A DNA stretch of 64,000 nt from Cynocephalus volans (GCF_027409185.1 NC_084474.1:94951505-95015504), one strand, 5' to 3'; shown: positions 46,594-58,540, numbered from the stretch's first letter. Translations and numbers: made by a program. The notes: a model not told the origin generated them from the sequence alone.

Positions 46594-47864
46594 CCACTGC
46601 CTCCACGTCCTGCCCACTCTGCCCACTGTCCTCGGCCTGGGGGCGGTGCTCACCAGCAGAATGTGCAGCTGGAGTGGCCTCCTGACCAGCCCAGCCCCCC
46701 TCAGCTGCTTGGCCCCACAACTGTTGATACTCTCTCTGCTAGGCACGGGGTGAGGGTGACATCGGTGCCCTGACCCAGCTCTGTCCCCAGGGTGGGATGA
46801 ACAGGCAGCAGTGGCTTGCTGTGCAGGCTGCAGGAGCCCTGGCCTGGTCCTGCAGTGACGCCAAGCTTCTGTGGGGCTAGGCCAGGCAGGAGAGCGCCTG
46901 GATCAGAGGGACCAGTGCGAGCCACCCTGAGCACAGCCTGAGCTGTCATGGGGGTGTGCAGCAGGGGTAAGGCCAGAGCAGTCCTAGGTACAGGCTCCAG
47001 GGCTTGGGCCTGATTTGGGGACAGCAGGGACCTCTGAAGGGTCAGAGCAGCATTTGCAAGGCCGCACCCTCTGGGTTCAGGTGAGGTCTGGGAGGTCGGA
47101 GGCCAGGGCCAGGCATGGGGGCAGGCAGACATTTAGAGGGAGGATTGGCCAGGGTCTGCAAGCAGAGGACAGGGCCACCCAAGCTCCCTGGAGGCATTCA
47201 GCTCCTGCCATTCAGGCTAGGTGGGAGAGCAGGGCTGGTAGCTGGGACTCTGGCTGGGAGGGGGTCAGATGGCACAGGGCCTCCTGCAGAGGCAGTGGGC
47301 TTTTCCTGTTGGAGATGTCCTAGTTGGGGAGAGAACGCAGTAGGGAGCAGGATTCTGCATGGGTGCCCTCACTGACCTCACCTCTCTGTGCCCACCAGGG
47401 CTATGCTGTGTGACCTTGGGCTTGGCCCTGCCCTCTCTGGATCTACAGCACCTCAGGCCTCTGTACCCCTCTTAGAGCTGTCCCTGTCTGACACCCTGCC
47501 CTTCTCTGAGGCTGGGCTGCCTCCCTAGCATGATGCCAAAGCAGGGGCTGGTCCCCAGCCTGAGGCTCTAGCTGATACATTTTGCTCCCAGAGCGGGTGT
47601 CCTCTAGCTGGGGCACTGAGGCCAGGGACCCTGGGTGTAGGGTCACTGCTTGCCTGACCAAGGCCATGTGCCCCCCACACCCCAGCCCAGGGCGCAGGCA
47701 ACAGCTGGAAACCGCCTCCCTGTTGCCCCTCCAGGAACCGTACCTGGAGCTGCCATCAGGCGGGCCCCGCCACCTCCCCGCGCTTCCCACCCTACACACA
47801 TTCTTCTCTTACAGCCACCATGGGAAAGCTTCAGTCTTGTAGTTTTATTTAAAGAAAGTGCAAG

Positions 47865-47870
47865 ATTAAA
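47865..47870 (+). terminator. THEM6: Probable THEM6 poly(A) signal (ATTAAA)
   Basis: ATTAAA lies about 1.27 kb past the THEM6 stop in an AT-rich patch (TTTATTTAAAG upstream, TTTTGAAAG downstream) that stands out in a GC-rich region. This would give a long 3' UTR. It is the best signal I can see, but is unverified. Confidence 0.45.
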
Positions 47871-47899
47871 GGGTTTTGAAAGTAAGTGTGCTGGGGAAG

Positions 47900-50800
47900 G
47901 TCATTTTTGAAGCCCTGGCCCCTAGCAGGGGCAGGGGGCTGTCCAGGCTTGTCCAGCTGCTGTGAAGGAAGGGACCAGGCTGGCAAGGCAGGACTTGTCC
48001 TCGTCACACAGAACATGGGACTGAGGCCAGGAAGAGGCTGCCCAAAGCCCCCTGGCTGGCCCTGCCTGCTCCTGGCCCTCTCTGTGCCCCCAGCCCTTGA
48101 GCCTTGGGGTGCCTGGCCCAGATTTCCAGTTTCCTTCCTTCGAGTCCCAGGGTAACCCCGGGGGCCTGGTAGGTGGTGTCCCAGACTCTGGTGCCTCAGG
48201 CTCCTGGAGTCACAGGGCAGGGTGGGGGGTGGCGGTTGGGGGCAGAGGGCAATGGGCCTTGATGGTCGGGGGGGGATGAGACGCCCCCCAGCATGAGGGA
48301 GACAAGTGAGGGGGGATGTGGGCCACATCCTAGCTCTGACCACCTGCCCAGGAGAGTCCAGAAAGCTCCAAAGGCCTGAGACAGAGTAGGTAGTCAGAGA
48401 CAGTGGGTTTGGAACAGGCATTCAGCAGTGGGGGCAGACCTGAAGGGAAGAGGCCTTGCTAAGGCTGCTCAGAGTTGGTTTGCAGCCTGGACAGTTGCCA
48501 GAGCCTCCACTCTTCCTGGCCTGCCTGAGGCCTGGGGCCGGCCAGCCAGTGCCTTGCACCCGCCCTGACCTGTGGCTGCATGAAATGTGCTCTTCACGTA
48601 AGAGGCTTCGTGCAGGGGCTGGCGTACCCCTTTCAGGAGGAAGGGGAAGCAGGGGACATGGCTTGGTGGGTCAAGGCAGGTGTCTGAGCTGAGTAATGTC
48701 AGACAAGAAATTTCCCATGGGACTCCAGACAGGAAACAGTGGGCATACTGGTGGCCCAGGTCCGGGCTGGTCCAGCTAGTGGTCCTGAATGGCTGGCTGG
48801 GGCCTGGGAGCAGGGTGGTGGCTGGGGAGGCTGCAGGGTGGGGCCCCTGGGCCTTGCTCGGCACCACGTGGAGATGTGCTGGGGTCCCTGGCTCCGCAGC
48901 TGCCACCTTGTGGAGGTGCACATCGGCCAGGAGGTGGAGTTCTGGTCTCAGTGACTGTCCACATGTGCCGCCTCATATCCCTCCTGTTCCCCCCGCCCCA
49001 GTCTGCAGGAATGTCACCTCCAGTTGCCCCCCTCCCCCATCTCATGGTGTCTGGTGCCAGGCCCAGGAGGCCCTTGGTGGATGCTGGCAAAGCAGTGAGG
49101 GGGTCGGGGTACAGGAGTGTATCTGAGGTCCTGAGGAGGTGGCCAGGTGGGGCTGGGGTGGGATGGAGAGGAGGATTCCAGCGAGTGACTCAGGGGCCCT
49201 GGCTGGTGGGGGCTCAGGATTCCTAGAGGTGCAGGATGGGTGGGGTGGCCATTGCTGAGATGGGGGCATCACCTGGGCCAGTGCTGGGGACCGTCATCCT
49301 GGGGGAAGGGTCATCGTGCCCTCTGAGGGTTGGGTGGACATAGCCTGGGGCCACCTTGGTGGGGGTCTAGGAAGCAGCCTGATGTCACCAGGCACAAGCC
49401 GGGGGTGTTGGAGTGGCTGCCCCTTGCATCCTGGCTGGGGCAGTTGCCTCTGAGTCTCTGCCTTCCGGGCTCAGTGCTGTGTCCCCCTTAGGGGCCAGGG
49501 ATGCAGACCCCCACTTCCAAGCTTTGCTGAGTGCAGCTCTGCGTGGCGTCCTGCTAAAGCTCCTTCTTGGAATCTCAGACAACGGGACAAGTCACTCACC
49601 TCACTGGCAGGAAACAGGTTAGGGCAGGGAGTTCCCAGCCCGGCCCCAGTGGCTCAGCGAGACTGACCAGAGGAAGTGACGCGTCCCAGGGCAAGACTTC
49701 CTTTTTGGGGAGGCTGAGGCTCCTAAGGGTCGGGGGAGGGCAGTGTCCCAGCGACTCACAGTCCCCGCTCTCGTCTGTTTACTGACTTCCTAAAGCAATA
49801 GAAGAGTAATGCTCGCTCCTTTTACCTTTCCAGACAGTTGGAGGGGGTGAGAACAGCCTCTCTCCTGCCCCCGCCCAGGAGGGCCACGTAACCCGTGGTG
49901 GGCTCCCCTCCCCTCCGCCGCATTTCTTTGCAGCTCAGCTTTCCTGGCAGCCTCCCCCAAATCCTCCTAAGGCCCCGGGAGCCTCTCAGGTGGTGAGAGC
50001 TTGGTCCCCAGGCCCTTCGGCGCCGCCCCCGTGGGCGGGCTGCCCGAGCTCCCACCAGTGACCCGCCCCAGCTTCCGCGGGTCGCGTTGCCGGGAGGGTC
50101 ATGGGGACAAGTGAGACAGGTGGGCGTCCTCGAGGCTAAGCAACGGGGGAAGGGCTTTCCGAGCTCCCTGCTGCCCCTCTGGGGCTTTGGGCCCCGCAGT
50201 CCCCTTGGGGTCAGACTTAACGGAGCTCACGGTGGAAGTTGCGGACCGGGGAGGCGCCGTGTCGCCGGGGTCCCCGCCTGCCCGCCGTGCGCGCACCGGG
50301 GAGGGGTCCTGGTGGCGCTGGCTCCTCGGGCTTGCGCGCGCGCCCTCTTCTGGCCGCGCGGAGGACCCGCAGGTGCCGCCGCCGCCTACCCGCCTTCCCA
50401 GGCTGGGGACGGCGCGCCAATGCTCTCCCCGCCCCCACCTCCTCTGGCCCCCGAAGACCCCGGGGGCATTATCCCCATTGCTCCGCTGGTGAAGCTGAGG
50501 CCGCGAGAAGCCGTGACATCCTGCTCAGTGCTCGTGGTTAGGCCGTGGTTCCGGCCCCTTGACTCCAAATCCAGGGCCCAGTGGGGCTCTCTGGAAGTCT
50601 GGCCACAATGCAGGGGAATGGCTCTAATGGGGGAACTGCCGGCAGGGTGTTGGCTCGCTGGAGGGTCCCAGGAGGATGCCTTAAAAGAGGCCCATGTGGC
50701 AGCTCCCTCTGGTTGGGGGCTGCTCCAGAGGAGGCGGGAGAGTAGGAGGTGGGCGCTGACCTTTGGGCCCTTCAGAGACAAGAGATGGGCTCTCATAGGG

Positions 50801-51090
50801 GCCCTGAGGGACCCTTTCCACCATCCTGGTTACTCCTCCCACTCCCCTGGGGTCTGCCAGACTGGCCATACTGCCTGCTGCGCCATCACTCACACCCCAG
50901 CTGCAGGTCCCCAAGGTCATGGCCCGGTGACCTGCAGGGACTTAGAACCCAAAAGGCCTAGCTGGTAGAACTCGGAAAGTGCCCAGCCCAGAGGACGTTG
51001 ATGGGAACTTGGGCCTGGAGATGGGCAGTAACGTCCGGGGATTGCACAGCCCACAGCTGTCGGGTGCCAGCCCCCCTGCCTGTGGTGGGC
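47900..51090. other. Intergenic sequence after THEM6, with a CpG-rich patch
   Basis: No coding exon was recognised. By human synteny SLURP1 (minus strand) would follow THEM6, but no reverse-strand LY6 cysteine pattern was found. The patch at about 49960-50480 is strongly CG-rich (CGGCGCCGCCCCCGTGGGCG near 50019) and promoter-like but unassigned. Confidence 0.45.
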
Positions 51091-51099
51091 CAGAAGTGA

Positions 51100-51895
51100 A
51101 AGGGACCTTAGTCAGGAAATGGCCATCTTCGGGGTAACTAGGACCAAGCAGAAAATTTCAGTCAGTCATTAATTTCAGAACTGACACTTATCAATTCCTT
51201 GAGGTTAGCAGAGGAAATGAGAAACTGACCGTATGGCTGAACCTGCCTGGAGATGAAATCATGCCCCAAAAGGATCCTTCTCAAAGGTTTGTTTCTGTTT
51301 GTTTCCCATTACACCCTCTTATGCTGATTTACTTTAGATGTTGTGCATCTACAATTAAGGATTGAATCTAAATTTACTTGTTTTTCTTACCTCCCTAATG
51401 AACTGCAAACAGGAAATCCAAGAGAAAAGCAAGGCACTCTAGCTGATTATTAACTCACCCTCTTGCTTAAAGGAAAATTGCATCCACATTAGTTAAAGGT
51501 AGGAGTCAGGATTTTTATGTTCCGGTGATGCTTGGCTCAGGTTATTGTCTTTGAGCTCTCCTTAGGAGATAAGGACTCCAACCCCAAAATAATATCAAGG
51601 GCTTGAAGCTGACCAGTCCACCAACTGAAGACTCTATGACACCAAAGCACCCAGTCCATCAGGGGAGGGGACCCTGACATGTGACTCAGACCCTCTGCTG
51701 ATCCTGTGACTAGCCTCCCTCTTTTCCTGCAGGACAAAACTCTTACCTCACCTGCCCATCTCTTCTCCTTTATAAATCCCAAAACAGGCATCAGAAGGCG
51801 GGATGATTTTAGCCTGGCCATCCCCCAGATGCTGGTCGTCTGAATAAACCTTCAACCCTTGCACCGACTTTTTGGACTTTCGAGTCATGTTTAAT
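51100..51895 (+). mobile_element. Candidate solo LTR (ERV1-like)
   Basis: An AT-richer block contains CTTTATAAATCCC (TATA-like, about 51768) followed about 75 bases on by CTGAATAAACCTTCAACCC (poly(A) signal, about 51841). This is the promoter-to-poly(A) spacing of a retroviral LTR with a short R region. I could not fix both ends or a target duplication, so family and limits are approximate. Confidence 0.45.
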
Positions 51896-52198
51896 GAGAG
51901 AGGGCAAGCCAATCCTGGCTGCCAGTAACAAGAGCACTGTGACTTGGGACAGCTGGAGCCTGAAGGCAGGGTCTCCCTCATCTGGCAGACGGGGCTGTCC
52001 CCTAGGGATGGTGCCACTGGGAGTGGTGCAGGTCCAGTGTGGCGTGGGATCCAGCACCGGCCCTGAGGGGGCTGGGGCACCAGCCATGACTTCATCTCAT
52101 CTCCTCAGTGGTCCCAAGGGGACAGGTGGGCCATTGTCAGAGGAGGTGACTGAGGAGGCACGTGGAACTGTGTGGTGCCATTAGGCCCAGATGCACTG

Positions 52199-52500
52199 TT
52201 GGGAAAAATAGGAAAATGTCAGGGTGCCTCAGATGTACAGAATCTTGCTGAACATTTGCTGTAAATGTCCTCAGGTGTTCCTTGTTACTACTTAACGTAA
52301 GTCATGCATGGGCACCCCGGGTGTCCAGGGTTGTTGACTTAAGTATAAAAGCCTAACAGCTCTGATACACAGTGCTTCTCAGAACTCTCAGAGAAGCCGC
52401 TAGGATAGTTGCTCCTAGATCTGATTAAAACCCATTCATTTTTCTGTACTCACGGCTCCCAGAACCTTTTTTACTATCACCTAGCTCACAGACCTGCATG
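52199..52500 (+). mobile_element. Second candidate solo LTR fragment
   Basis: The block starts TGTTGGGAAAAATAGG and has AAGTATAAAAGCC (TATA box, about 52343) and GATTAAAACCC (poly(A)-like, about 52424), followed by CTCACGGCTCCCAGAACC. It lies just upstream of the gammaretroviral provirus LTR, to which it is not obviously related. Its limits are uncertain. Confidence 0.4.
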
Positions 52501-52565
52501 GGGAGGGTTTGTAACCCAATCTGTGCAACAGACTCGAGGGGTCTCTAAGCCCTAGCTTTACAATT

Positions 52566-53403
52566 TGCATAGTGTAGGGATTGTAGAAACATATAAACTT
52601 TAGTATACACAGTTTTGTGACAAATGCTTGCTAATGACATTCTAAGTAAAGCAGCTTCTAAGGGGCTATTAAGCAGCTTTTAAGGGGCTTGGGCCGGCCC
52701 GTGGCTCACTTGGGAGAGTGCGGTGCTGATAACACCAAGGCCCCGGGTTCAGATCCCATATAGGGATGGCCAGTTAGCTGACTGAGTGAGCGTGGTGCTG
52801 ACAACACCAAGTCAAGGGTTAAGATCCCCTTACCGGTCATCTTTTAAAAAAAAAAAAATAGGGGGCTATTGAGATGTAAAGCAGCTTCTAAGGGGCTATT
52901 AAGCAGCTTCTAAAGAGGCCATACACAAGGCAGGCGGGCTCAAGTATACTAAACATTCCGAGAAGGGAATGGCCCCCACCCGGTTCCAGGAACTGACTAG
53001 TACCTTATCTAAGAGCCTCCTAGCCAGGCCCCAGGGAAGATATAAGATTAAGAGAAGCGCCATTCCTTATCGGGGGTACCAGCCTGCTAAAGCCCACCTG
53101 TAAATCTAAAGGCACCACAGATCTAGATCTATTGGGGTGTCAGCCTGCTAAAGTCTGCCCATAAATCCAAGGGAACAACAGATAACCAACAACTCGTCCT
53201 TTCATAAAGATCTGTTCTGGAAAAACTGTATAAAAGGTGCTTGTATTGTAAACTGGGGGCTGCTTTTTGTCCTGGAGAGGAAGCGACCCCAGCATGCTGG
53301 AATAATAAAACCTCATGTTTATTGCAACGGTCTCTATCTCGTGGTCTTTGTGAGGTGAGCCATCCCAATGTGTAGGATTTGTGCATGGTGCACGGGTCTT
53401 ACA
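52566..53403 (+). repeat. 5' LTR of provirus 1, with internal duplications and a SINE insertion
   Basis: The LTR ends GGGTCTTACA, immediately before the primer site. TATAAA at 53229-53234 and AATAAA at 53304-53309 mark promoter and poly(A) positions. A motif AAAGCAGCTTCTAAGGGGCT recurs three to four times around a CYN-like SINE, and a second block (CAGCCTGCTAAAG...) is present twice (about 53087 and 53137). The start at TGCATAG is inferred by aligning with the LTR at 58541. Confidence 0.85.
52690..52860 (+). mobile_element. tRNA-Ile-derived dimeric SINE (CYN-like) inside LTR
   Basis: The sequence starts GGGCCGGCCCGTGGCTCACT, has a second half GGCCAGTTAGCTGACTGAG and ends CCGGTCATC followed by 13 A. 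It splits the provirus 1 LTR, so it inserted after the provirus. Flanks share AGGGGCT. Confidence 0.85.
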
Positions 53404-53407
53404 ATTT

Positions 53408-53425
53408 TGGGGGCTCGTCTGGTAT
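53408..53425 (+). other. Primer-binding site, tRNA-Pro type
   Basis: TGGGGGCTCGTCTGGTAT lies four bases after the LTR end and matches the complement of the tRNA-Pro 3' end apart from two positions. Confidence 0.85.
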
Positions 53426-53887
53426 CCAGCTCACTCTCTCCAGGACCAGAGACTAGAGAACGCTCGAGCAAGGTACCGCGGTTGTCACTGTCTGTCTGCT
53501 GTATCTGTCTTAGAGTCTTCTTTGTTGTTTACTATAATCTGGTTTCGGTGGTTCCAGGATGGAGTCATCAGTCTGGTTTCAGTGGCTCCAGGATGGAATC
53601 ACTGGTCTGATTTTAGATTTTCTGAGGCTCCGAAGCGGAGCCATCTGTAGTGGCCAAGCAGCGGGTAGACGTACCGGCACGTCGCAGCCACAGGAATACT
53701 GGAGGACGCTCCAGATTCCTCTGTGGGAGTCAAACAAGTTCGGCTCCACGGGCGATCTCTAGGAAAGAGACCTCTCCCGAGTTCTCTGATAATCTGGTTG
53801 TGGCACCCGTGGCAGGGGCGTGTCAGTGTTTTGCTTTTTGTCTGTCTGGTTGCGTGTGTGTGGGGACTGACGATTTTCTGGGGCGAC

Positions 53888-55357
53888 ATGGGGCAGACTG
53901 TTTCAACCCCTTTAAGTCTGACTCTAAAATACTGGACTGATGTAAAGGACAGAGCTAATAATTTATCTGTGCAGGTTAGAAGGAATAAATGGGCCACACT
54001 GTGTTCTTTGGAGTGGCCAGCTTTGCAGCTTGGCTGGCCCGCCAAAGGCTCCTTCTCTCCGCCCTTGATTACAGCAGTAAAAAGGAAAACTTTCAGTTCT
54101 GAGAGTCACCCAGACCAGATACCTTATATCGTTGGCTGGGAAGATCTAGTCACAGATCCTCCTCCGTGGGTCCGTCCCTTTGTTCCCTTAACAGGTCCAA
54201 AGGCTGTATTTGCTCTCTGAGAAGTAAAAAAGAAACTGGAGGTCCTGCCGTCCACCGACCCGGACTGGCTTCTTTCTGATCCTCCTCCCCCTCCCCTTCC
54301 CCCTGCTCTCCGATCACAGGCAGCCCGGCCGTCAGCCCCGCCAGAGGACCCACCAGAAAATGAATCCGAGGGAGGGCCTGCTCAAGGGACACGCAGTAAA
54401 CAAGTGGCCTCTCCGGAGGCAATCTATATCTTCTCCTTGCAGGCTTATGGCCCTCCTGATGAAGAGGGCAACCAGCCCTTACAGTACTGGCCTTTCTCCT
54501 CTTCTGATCTTTACAACTGGAAAACTCAAAACCCCCCTTTCTCTGAAAACCCCCAAAGTCTCACTAACCTTGTAGAATCCCTCCTCTTTACTCATCAGCC
54601 CACCTGGGATGACGGCCAGCAGCTTCTCCAGGTCCTGCTCACCACCGAGGAGAGACAATGGATCCTCCTGGAGGCTCGAAAGAATGTGCCAGGAGAGGAT
54701 GGGTGACCTACCCTCCTCCCTGATGTTATAGATGCAGGGTTCCAGTTGATCAGACCAAACTGGGATTTCAACTCGGCAGAAGGTAGGGAGCACCTGAAGG
54801 CCTATCGCCAGGCTCTAATGGCAGGTCTCAGAGGGGCAGCAAAATGCCCCACCAATTTGACTAAGGTAAGGGAGGTGATCCAGGGGCCCAATGAGTCTCC
54901 ATCAGCATTTCTGGAGAGACTCATGGAGGCATTCCGTCAGTTTGCCCCGTATGATCCTAGTAGTGAAGAGCATAAGGCTACAGTGACAGTTGCTTTTATT
55001 GACCAGTCTAGTAGAGACATCAGGAAGAAACTGCAGAAGCTTGAAGGGTTGCAAGATAAGTCATTGAGGGAATTAGTGCAGGTGGCTGAAAAGGTTTATC
55101 ATAATAGAGAGTCAGAAGAAGAAAAAGAAATAAAAAGAGAAAAACGCCAAAAAAGAAATTTTCACAAAATTCTGGCCACTGTAGTTAGGGAAACTAAGGA
55201 GCCTAATAATACAGCACCAGGCAGCAAAAAGGAACCCCTGGCAAAGGATCAATGTGCGTAATGTAAGGAGAGAGGACACTGGGTTCGAAACTGCCCCAAG
55301 AAAAAGAAAGAGCCTCAGGTCCCCAAAGTCTTGGCCCTGCAGGAGGTCAGTGACTAG
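53888..55357 (+). pseudogene. gag: Gammaretroviral gag of provirus 1 (three premature stops)
   Basis: The start MGQTVS gives the N-terminal glycine used for myristoylation. Matrix is followed by a proline-rich p12-like region (PPPPPLPP and a PSAP late-domain motif), capsid from about 54460, and a single zinc knuckle. In-frame stops are TGA 54218-54220, TGA 54704-54706 and TAA 55259-55261. The last replaces the third residue of the knuckle, between its first two cysteines (C-A-stop-C). The terminal TAG (55355-55357) is the normal gag/pol boundary. No frameshift was seen, only stops. Confidence 0.88.
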
Positions 55358-58300
55358 AGAGGACGGGATTCAGATCCCCTCCCCGAACCCAGGGTAACTC
55401 TCAAAGTGGAGGGGAAACCCACTCAGTTCGTGGTAGACACTGGAGCAGAAAACTCAGTATTACTAGGGGCAAATGGGACACTTCTCAAGAGGAAGTCATG
55501 GATACAGGGGGCTACAGGGTACAAACAGTACCCATGGACTACCCAAAGAACAGTGGACCTAGGCATAGGCTGGGTATCCCACTCATTCATGGTCATTCCT
55601 GAGTGCCCCTACCCACTGCTGGGAAGAGATCTCCTCACCAAAATGGGTGCTCAAATTCATTTTGACCCCGAGGGACCTCGGGTGCTATATCAGCAAGGAA
55701 AGCCTCTCCAGATACTAACTTTCAGGTTAGAAGATGAATACCAATTGTTTGAAAAGCAAGGGCAGGAGACTGGACAGATGGACTGGTGGTTAGAAAATTA
55801 TCCCCAGGCGTGGGCAGAAACTGCAGGGATAAAGAAAGCTAAAAACCGGCCCCCTGTCCATGTAGAACTAAAGGCTCAAGCCAGTCCTATAGCTGTCTGA
55901 CAATACCCAATGTCCCGAGAAGCACGTGAAGGCATCAGACCCCACATTGCCCATTTGCTTCAGCTGGGGATCCTAAGGAAGTGCCAATCAGCCTGGAACA
56001 CGCCCTTTCTGCTGGTCCGAAAACCTGGGACTAATGACTACTGACCGGTCCAAGATCTCCGAGAGGTAAACAAACGTGTGGCCGACCTCTATGCCACCAT
56101 CCCTAATCCCTATAATCTTTTAAGTTCTTTACCTCCAGACAGGACCTGGTATTCAGTACTGGATCTCAAAGATGCATTCTTCTGTTTGCCGCTAACTGCA
56201 AAAAGTCAAGATTACTTTGCTTTCGAGTGGAAAGATTCAGAGACTGGCCTAACGGGGCAACTTACATGGACACGCCTGTCTCAAGGATTCAAAAACTCGC
56301 CCACCATCTTTGATGAGGCCCTCCACCAGGACTTAGCCGTGTTCCAGGCCTCCAATCCCCAGGTAATTCTGTTGCAGTATGTAGATGACCTCCTCCTGGT
56401 GGCAGCCGACAAGGAACTATGTCTGGAAGGAACTAAGTGTCTCCTTACAGAGTTGGGAGAACTGGGCTATCGAGCCTCCGCCAAAAAGGCTCAAATCTGC
56501 AAGCGTCAAGTCAGTTACCTGGGTACCTTCTTAAAGATGGGAAAAGATTGTTGTCTGAGGCCAGAAAAGAGACAGTGTTTCACATTCCGCCACCCTCTAA
56601 CCCAAGACAAGTCAGAGAACTTTTAGGTAATGCTGGGTTTTGCCGCCTGTAGATACCTGGTTTTGCTGAGATGGCAGCCCCATTATATCCTCTCACTAAG
56701 AACAGTCAGCCCTTCAAATGGGGAAAAGAGGAGCAACAGGCTTTTGACAACATTAAGATGGCCTTAATGTCTGCACCGGCTTTGGGGCTCCCCGACATAC
56801 CTAAGCCCTTCCACCTGCATGTGGCAGAAAATAAGGGGGTTGTGAAGGGGGTCCTGACTCAAAGACTGGGGCCCTGGAAAAGGCCTGTAGCATATCTGTC
56901 TAAAAAACTAGACCCAGTAGCCTCGGGGTGGCCAGCTTGTCTAAGGTTCATAGCGGCAGTCGCAGTTCTGGTAAAAGATGCTGATAAATTGACTATGGGA
57001 CAGAATTTAGTAATCTCAGCACCTCATGCCTTAGAGAGTGTTGTCTGCCAGCCCCCCGACCGCTGGCTCACAAATGCTCACATGACTCACTATCAGACTC
57101 TGTTACTGAATTCAGACCAGGTTACTTTTGCTCCGCCAGCGAGCTTGAATCCAGCCACGTTGCTACCAGACCCCGACCTTGACCCTCCATCCATAACTGC
57201 CAACAAGTGCTTGCTGAGGCACATGGGTGGCGAAAAGACTTGTCAGATCAGCCTCTGACAGATGCCAAAGCCACCTGGTTTACTGATGGCAGCAGTTTCC
57301 TGGAGAAAGGAGTACGAAAAGCAGGAGCTGCTATAGTAGATGGCCAGAATCTGATATGGGCACAGACTTTACCTGCCGGGACGTCCGCCCAGAAGGCAGA
57401 ACTCATTGCCCTCACGAAAGCCCTTGAACTAGGAGAGGGCAAAAGAATCAACATCTATATGGACAGCAGGTATGCCTTTGCCACGGCCCATGTGCACAGT
57501 GCTATATCAACAGCGGGGTCTGCTAACTTCTGAAGGAAAAGAAATCAAAAACAAGGCAGAGATCATAGCCCTGTTGGAGGCCCTTCACAGACCGCTAAAA
57601 GTGAGTATTATACACTGCCCGGGCCACCAAAAACAGGATACCCTGACCGCCAGGGGAAACAACGTGGCCGATTCAGAGGCAAGGGCGGCAGCCCACGGGT
57701 CCTCATCTATTTTGTTAGTTGACATCCCCGAGCCAGAAAAGCCCAAATTTAAATACTCAGATGAGGACATAGCAGTGATCTCAAGAGACTCTAACAACCA
57801 CTTTGATCAGGAAAAAGGGCATTGGCATGCAGCGTCAGGCAAGCCTATCTTGCCACAAGAACAAGCCTGCACCGTCATCAAACAAATGCACCAGTGGACT
57901 CATCTGGGAGTAAACAAACTGACCCAGACTGCCCTAAGGACAGAATATCATATCATAGGGCTAAGACAATTAGCAGAGCAGATAGTTAAAAGCTGTGTAC
58001 CTTGTCAAAAAGTAAATGTTTGTAAAAATACAGCGGGACCTGGCAAGAGACTTAGGGGAGACAGACCAGGAGTAAATTGGGAAGTAGTCTTTATAGACAC
58101 CTTCTCCGGATGGGTGGAAGCATTCCCAACAAAACAAGAAACGGCCACCTTCGTGGTCAAGAAAATCCTGGAAGAAATCTTCCCATGCTTCGGGGTGCCC
58201 AAGGTAATCGGGCCCAACAATGGACCCGCTTTTGTTGCCACGATAAGTCAGGGAATGGCCAGATATCTGGGGGTCAATTGGAAATTACATTGTATTTACA

Positions 58301-58540
58301 GACCCCAGAGTTCAAGACAAGTAGAAAGGATGAATAGAACTCTAAAAGAGACTCTGACTAAATGAACTATAGAGACTGGCTTGGACTGGGTAGTGCTCCT
58401 TCCCTTGGCCCTGTTTAGAGCTATGAACACTCCCTCCCAGTTTAACCTGACCCCCTTTGAAATTCTCTATGGTGCCCTTGCCCCCTGACTTTACTGGGGA
58501 ACGCCTTTGAACCCACTTGCCACAGTAACAGTGACTTATA
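55358..58540 (+). pseudogene. pol: Gammaretroviral pro-pol of provirus 1 (stops and frameshifts)
   Basis: Protease retains the active-site DTGA (about 55435). Stops follow at 55898-55900 and 56042-56044. Reverse transcriptase keeps YVDD (about 56379), then a frameshift occurs near 56522 and a TAG at 56650-56652. RNase H (TDGSS, about 57283; YMDSRYA, about 57457) is entered through a frameshift near 57200 and left by another near 57480. Integrase has the HHCC-type zinc region (CVPCQ near 57996). A gap removes sequence between NWEV and FIDTFSGW around 58085, where the first catalytic Asp should lie. The second catalytic Asp reads Asn (GPNNGPAF, about 58213). Stops at 58363-58365 and about 58486 end the readable part. 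The arrangement is class I; no activity is possible. Confidence 0.88.

Larger units (their letters stand above)
52566..58540 (+). mobile_element. Class I (gammaretrovirus-like) provirus 1, env absent
   Basis: Order is LTR (52566-53403), tRNA-Pro-type primer site (53408-53425), gag, pro and pol. The last recognisable coding sequence is integrase C-terminal sequence near 58490. There is no env, and no separate 3' LTR before the next provirus LTR at 58541. Gag and pro/pol share one frame across a TAG at 55355-55357, the arrangement of stop-codon readthrough used by gammaretroviruses. Many stops and frameshifts make it non-functional. Confidence 0.9.

Noticed and set aside
47900-51100. SLURP1 on the minus strand after THEM6
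   Set aside because: No reverse-strand signal peptide, CYTC-like exon or FCC..DLCN-like exon was found. It probably lies beyond the retroviral block, outside the window.
57207-58365. RNase H and integrase frames as functional host genes (domesticated pol)
   Set aside because: Frameshifts on both sides, a missing catalytic segment and an Asp-to-Asn change show decay, not selection for function.
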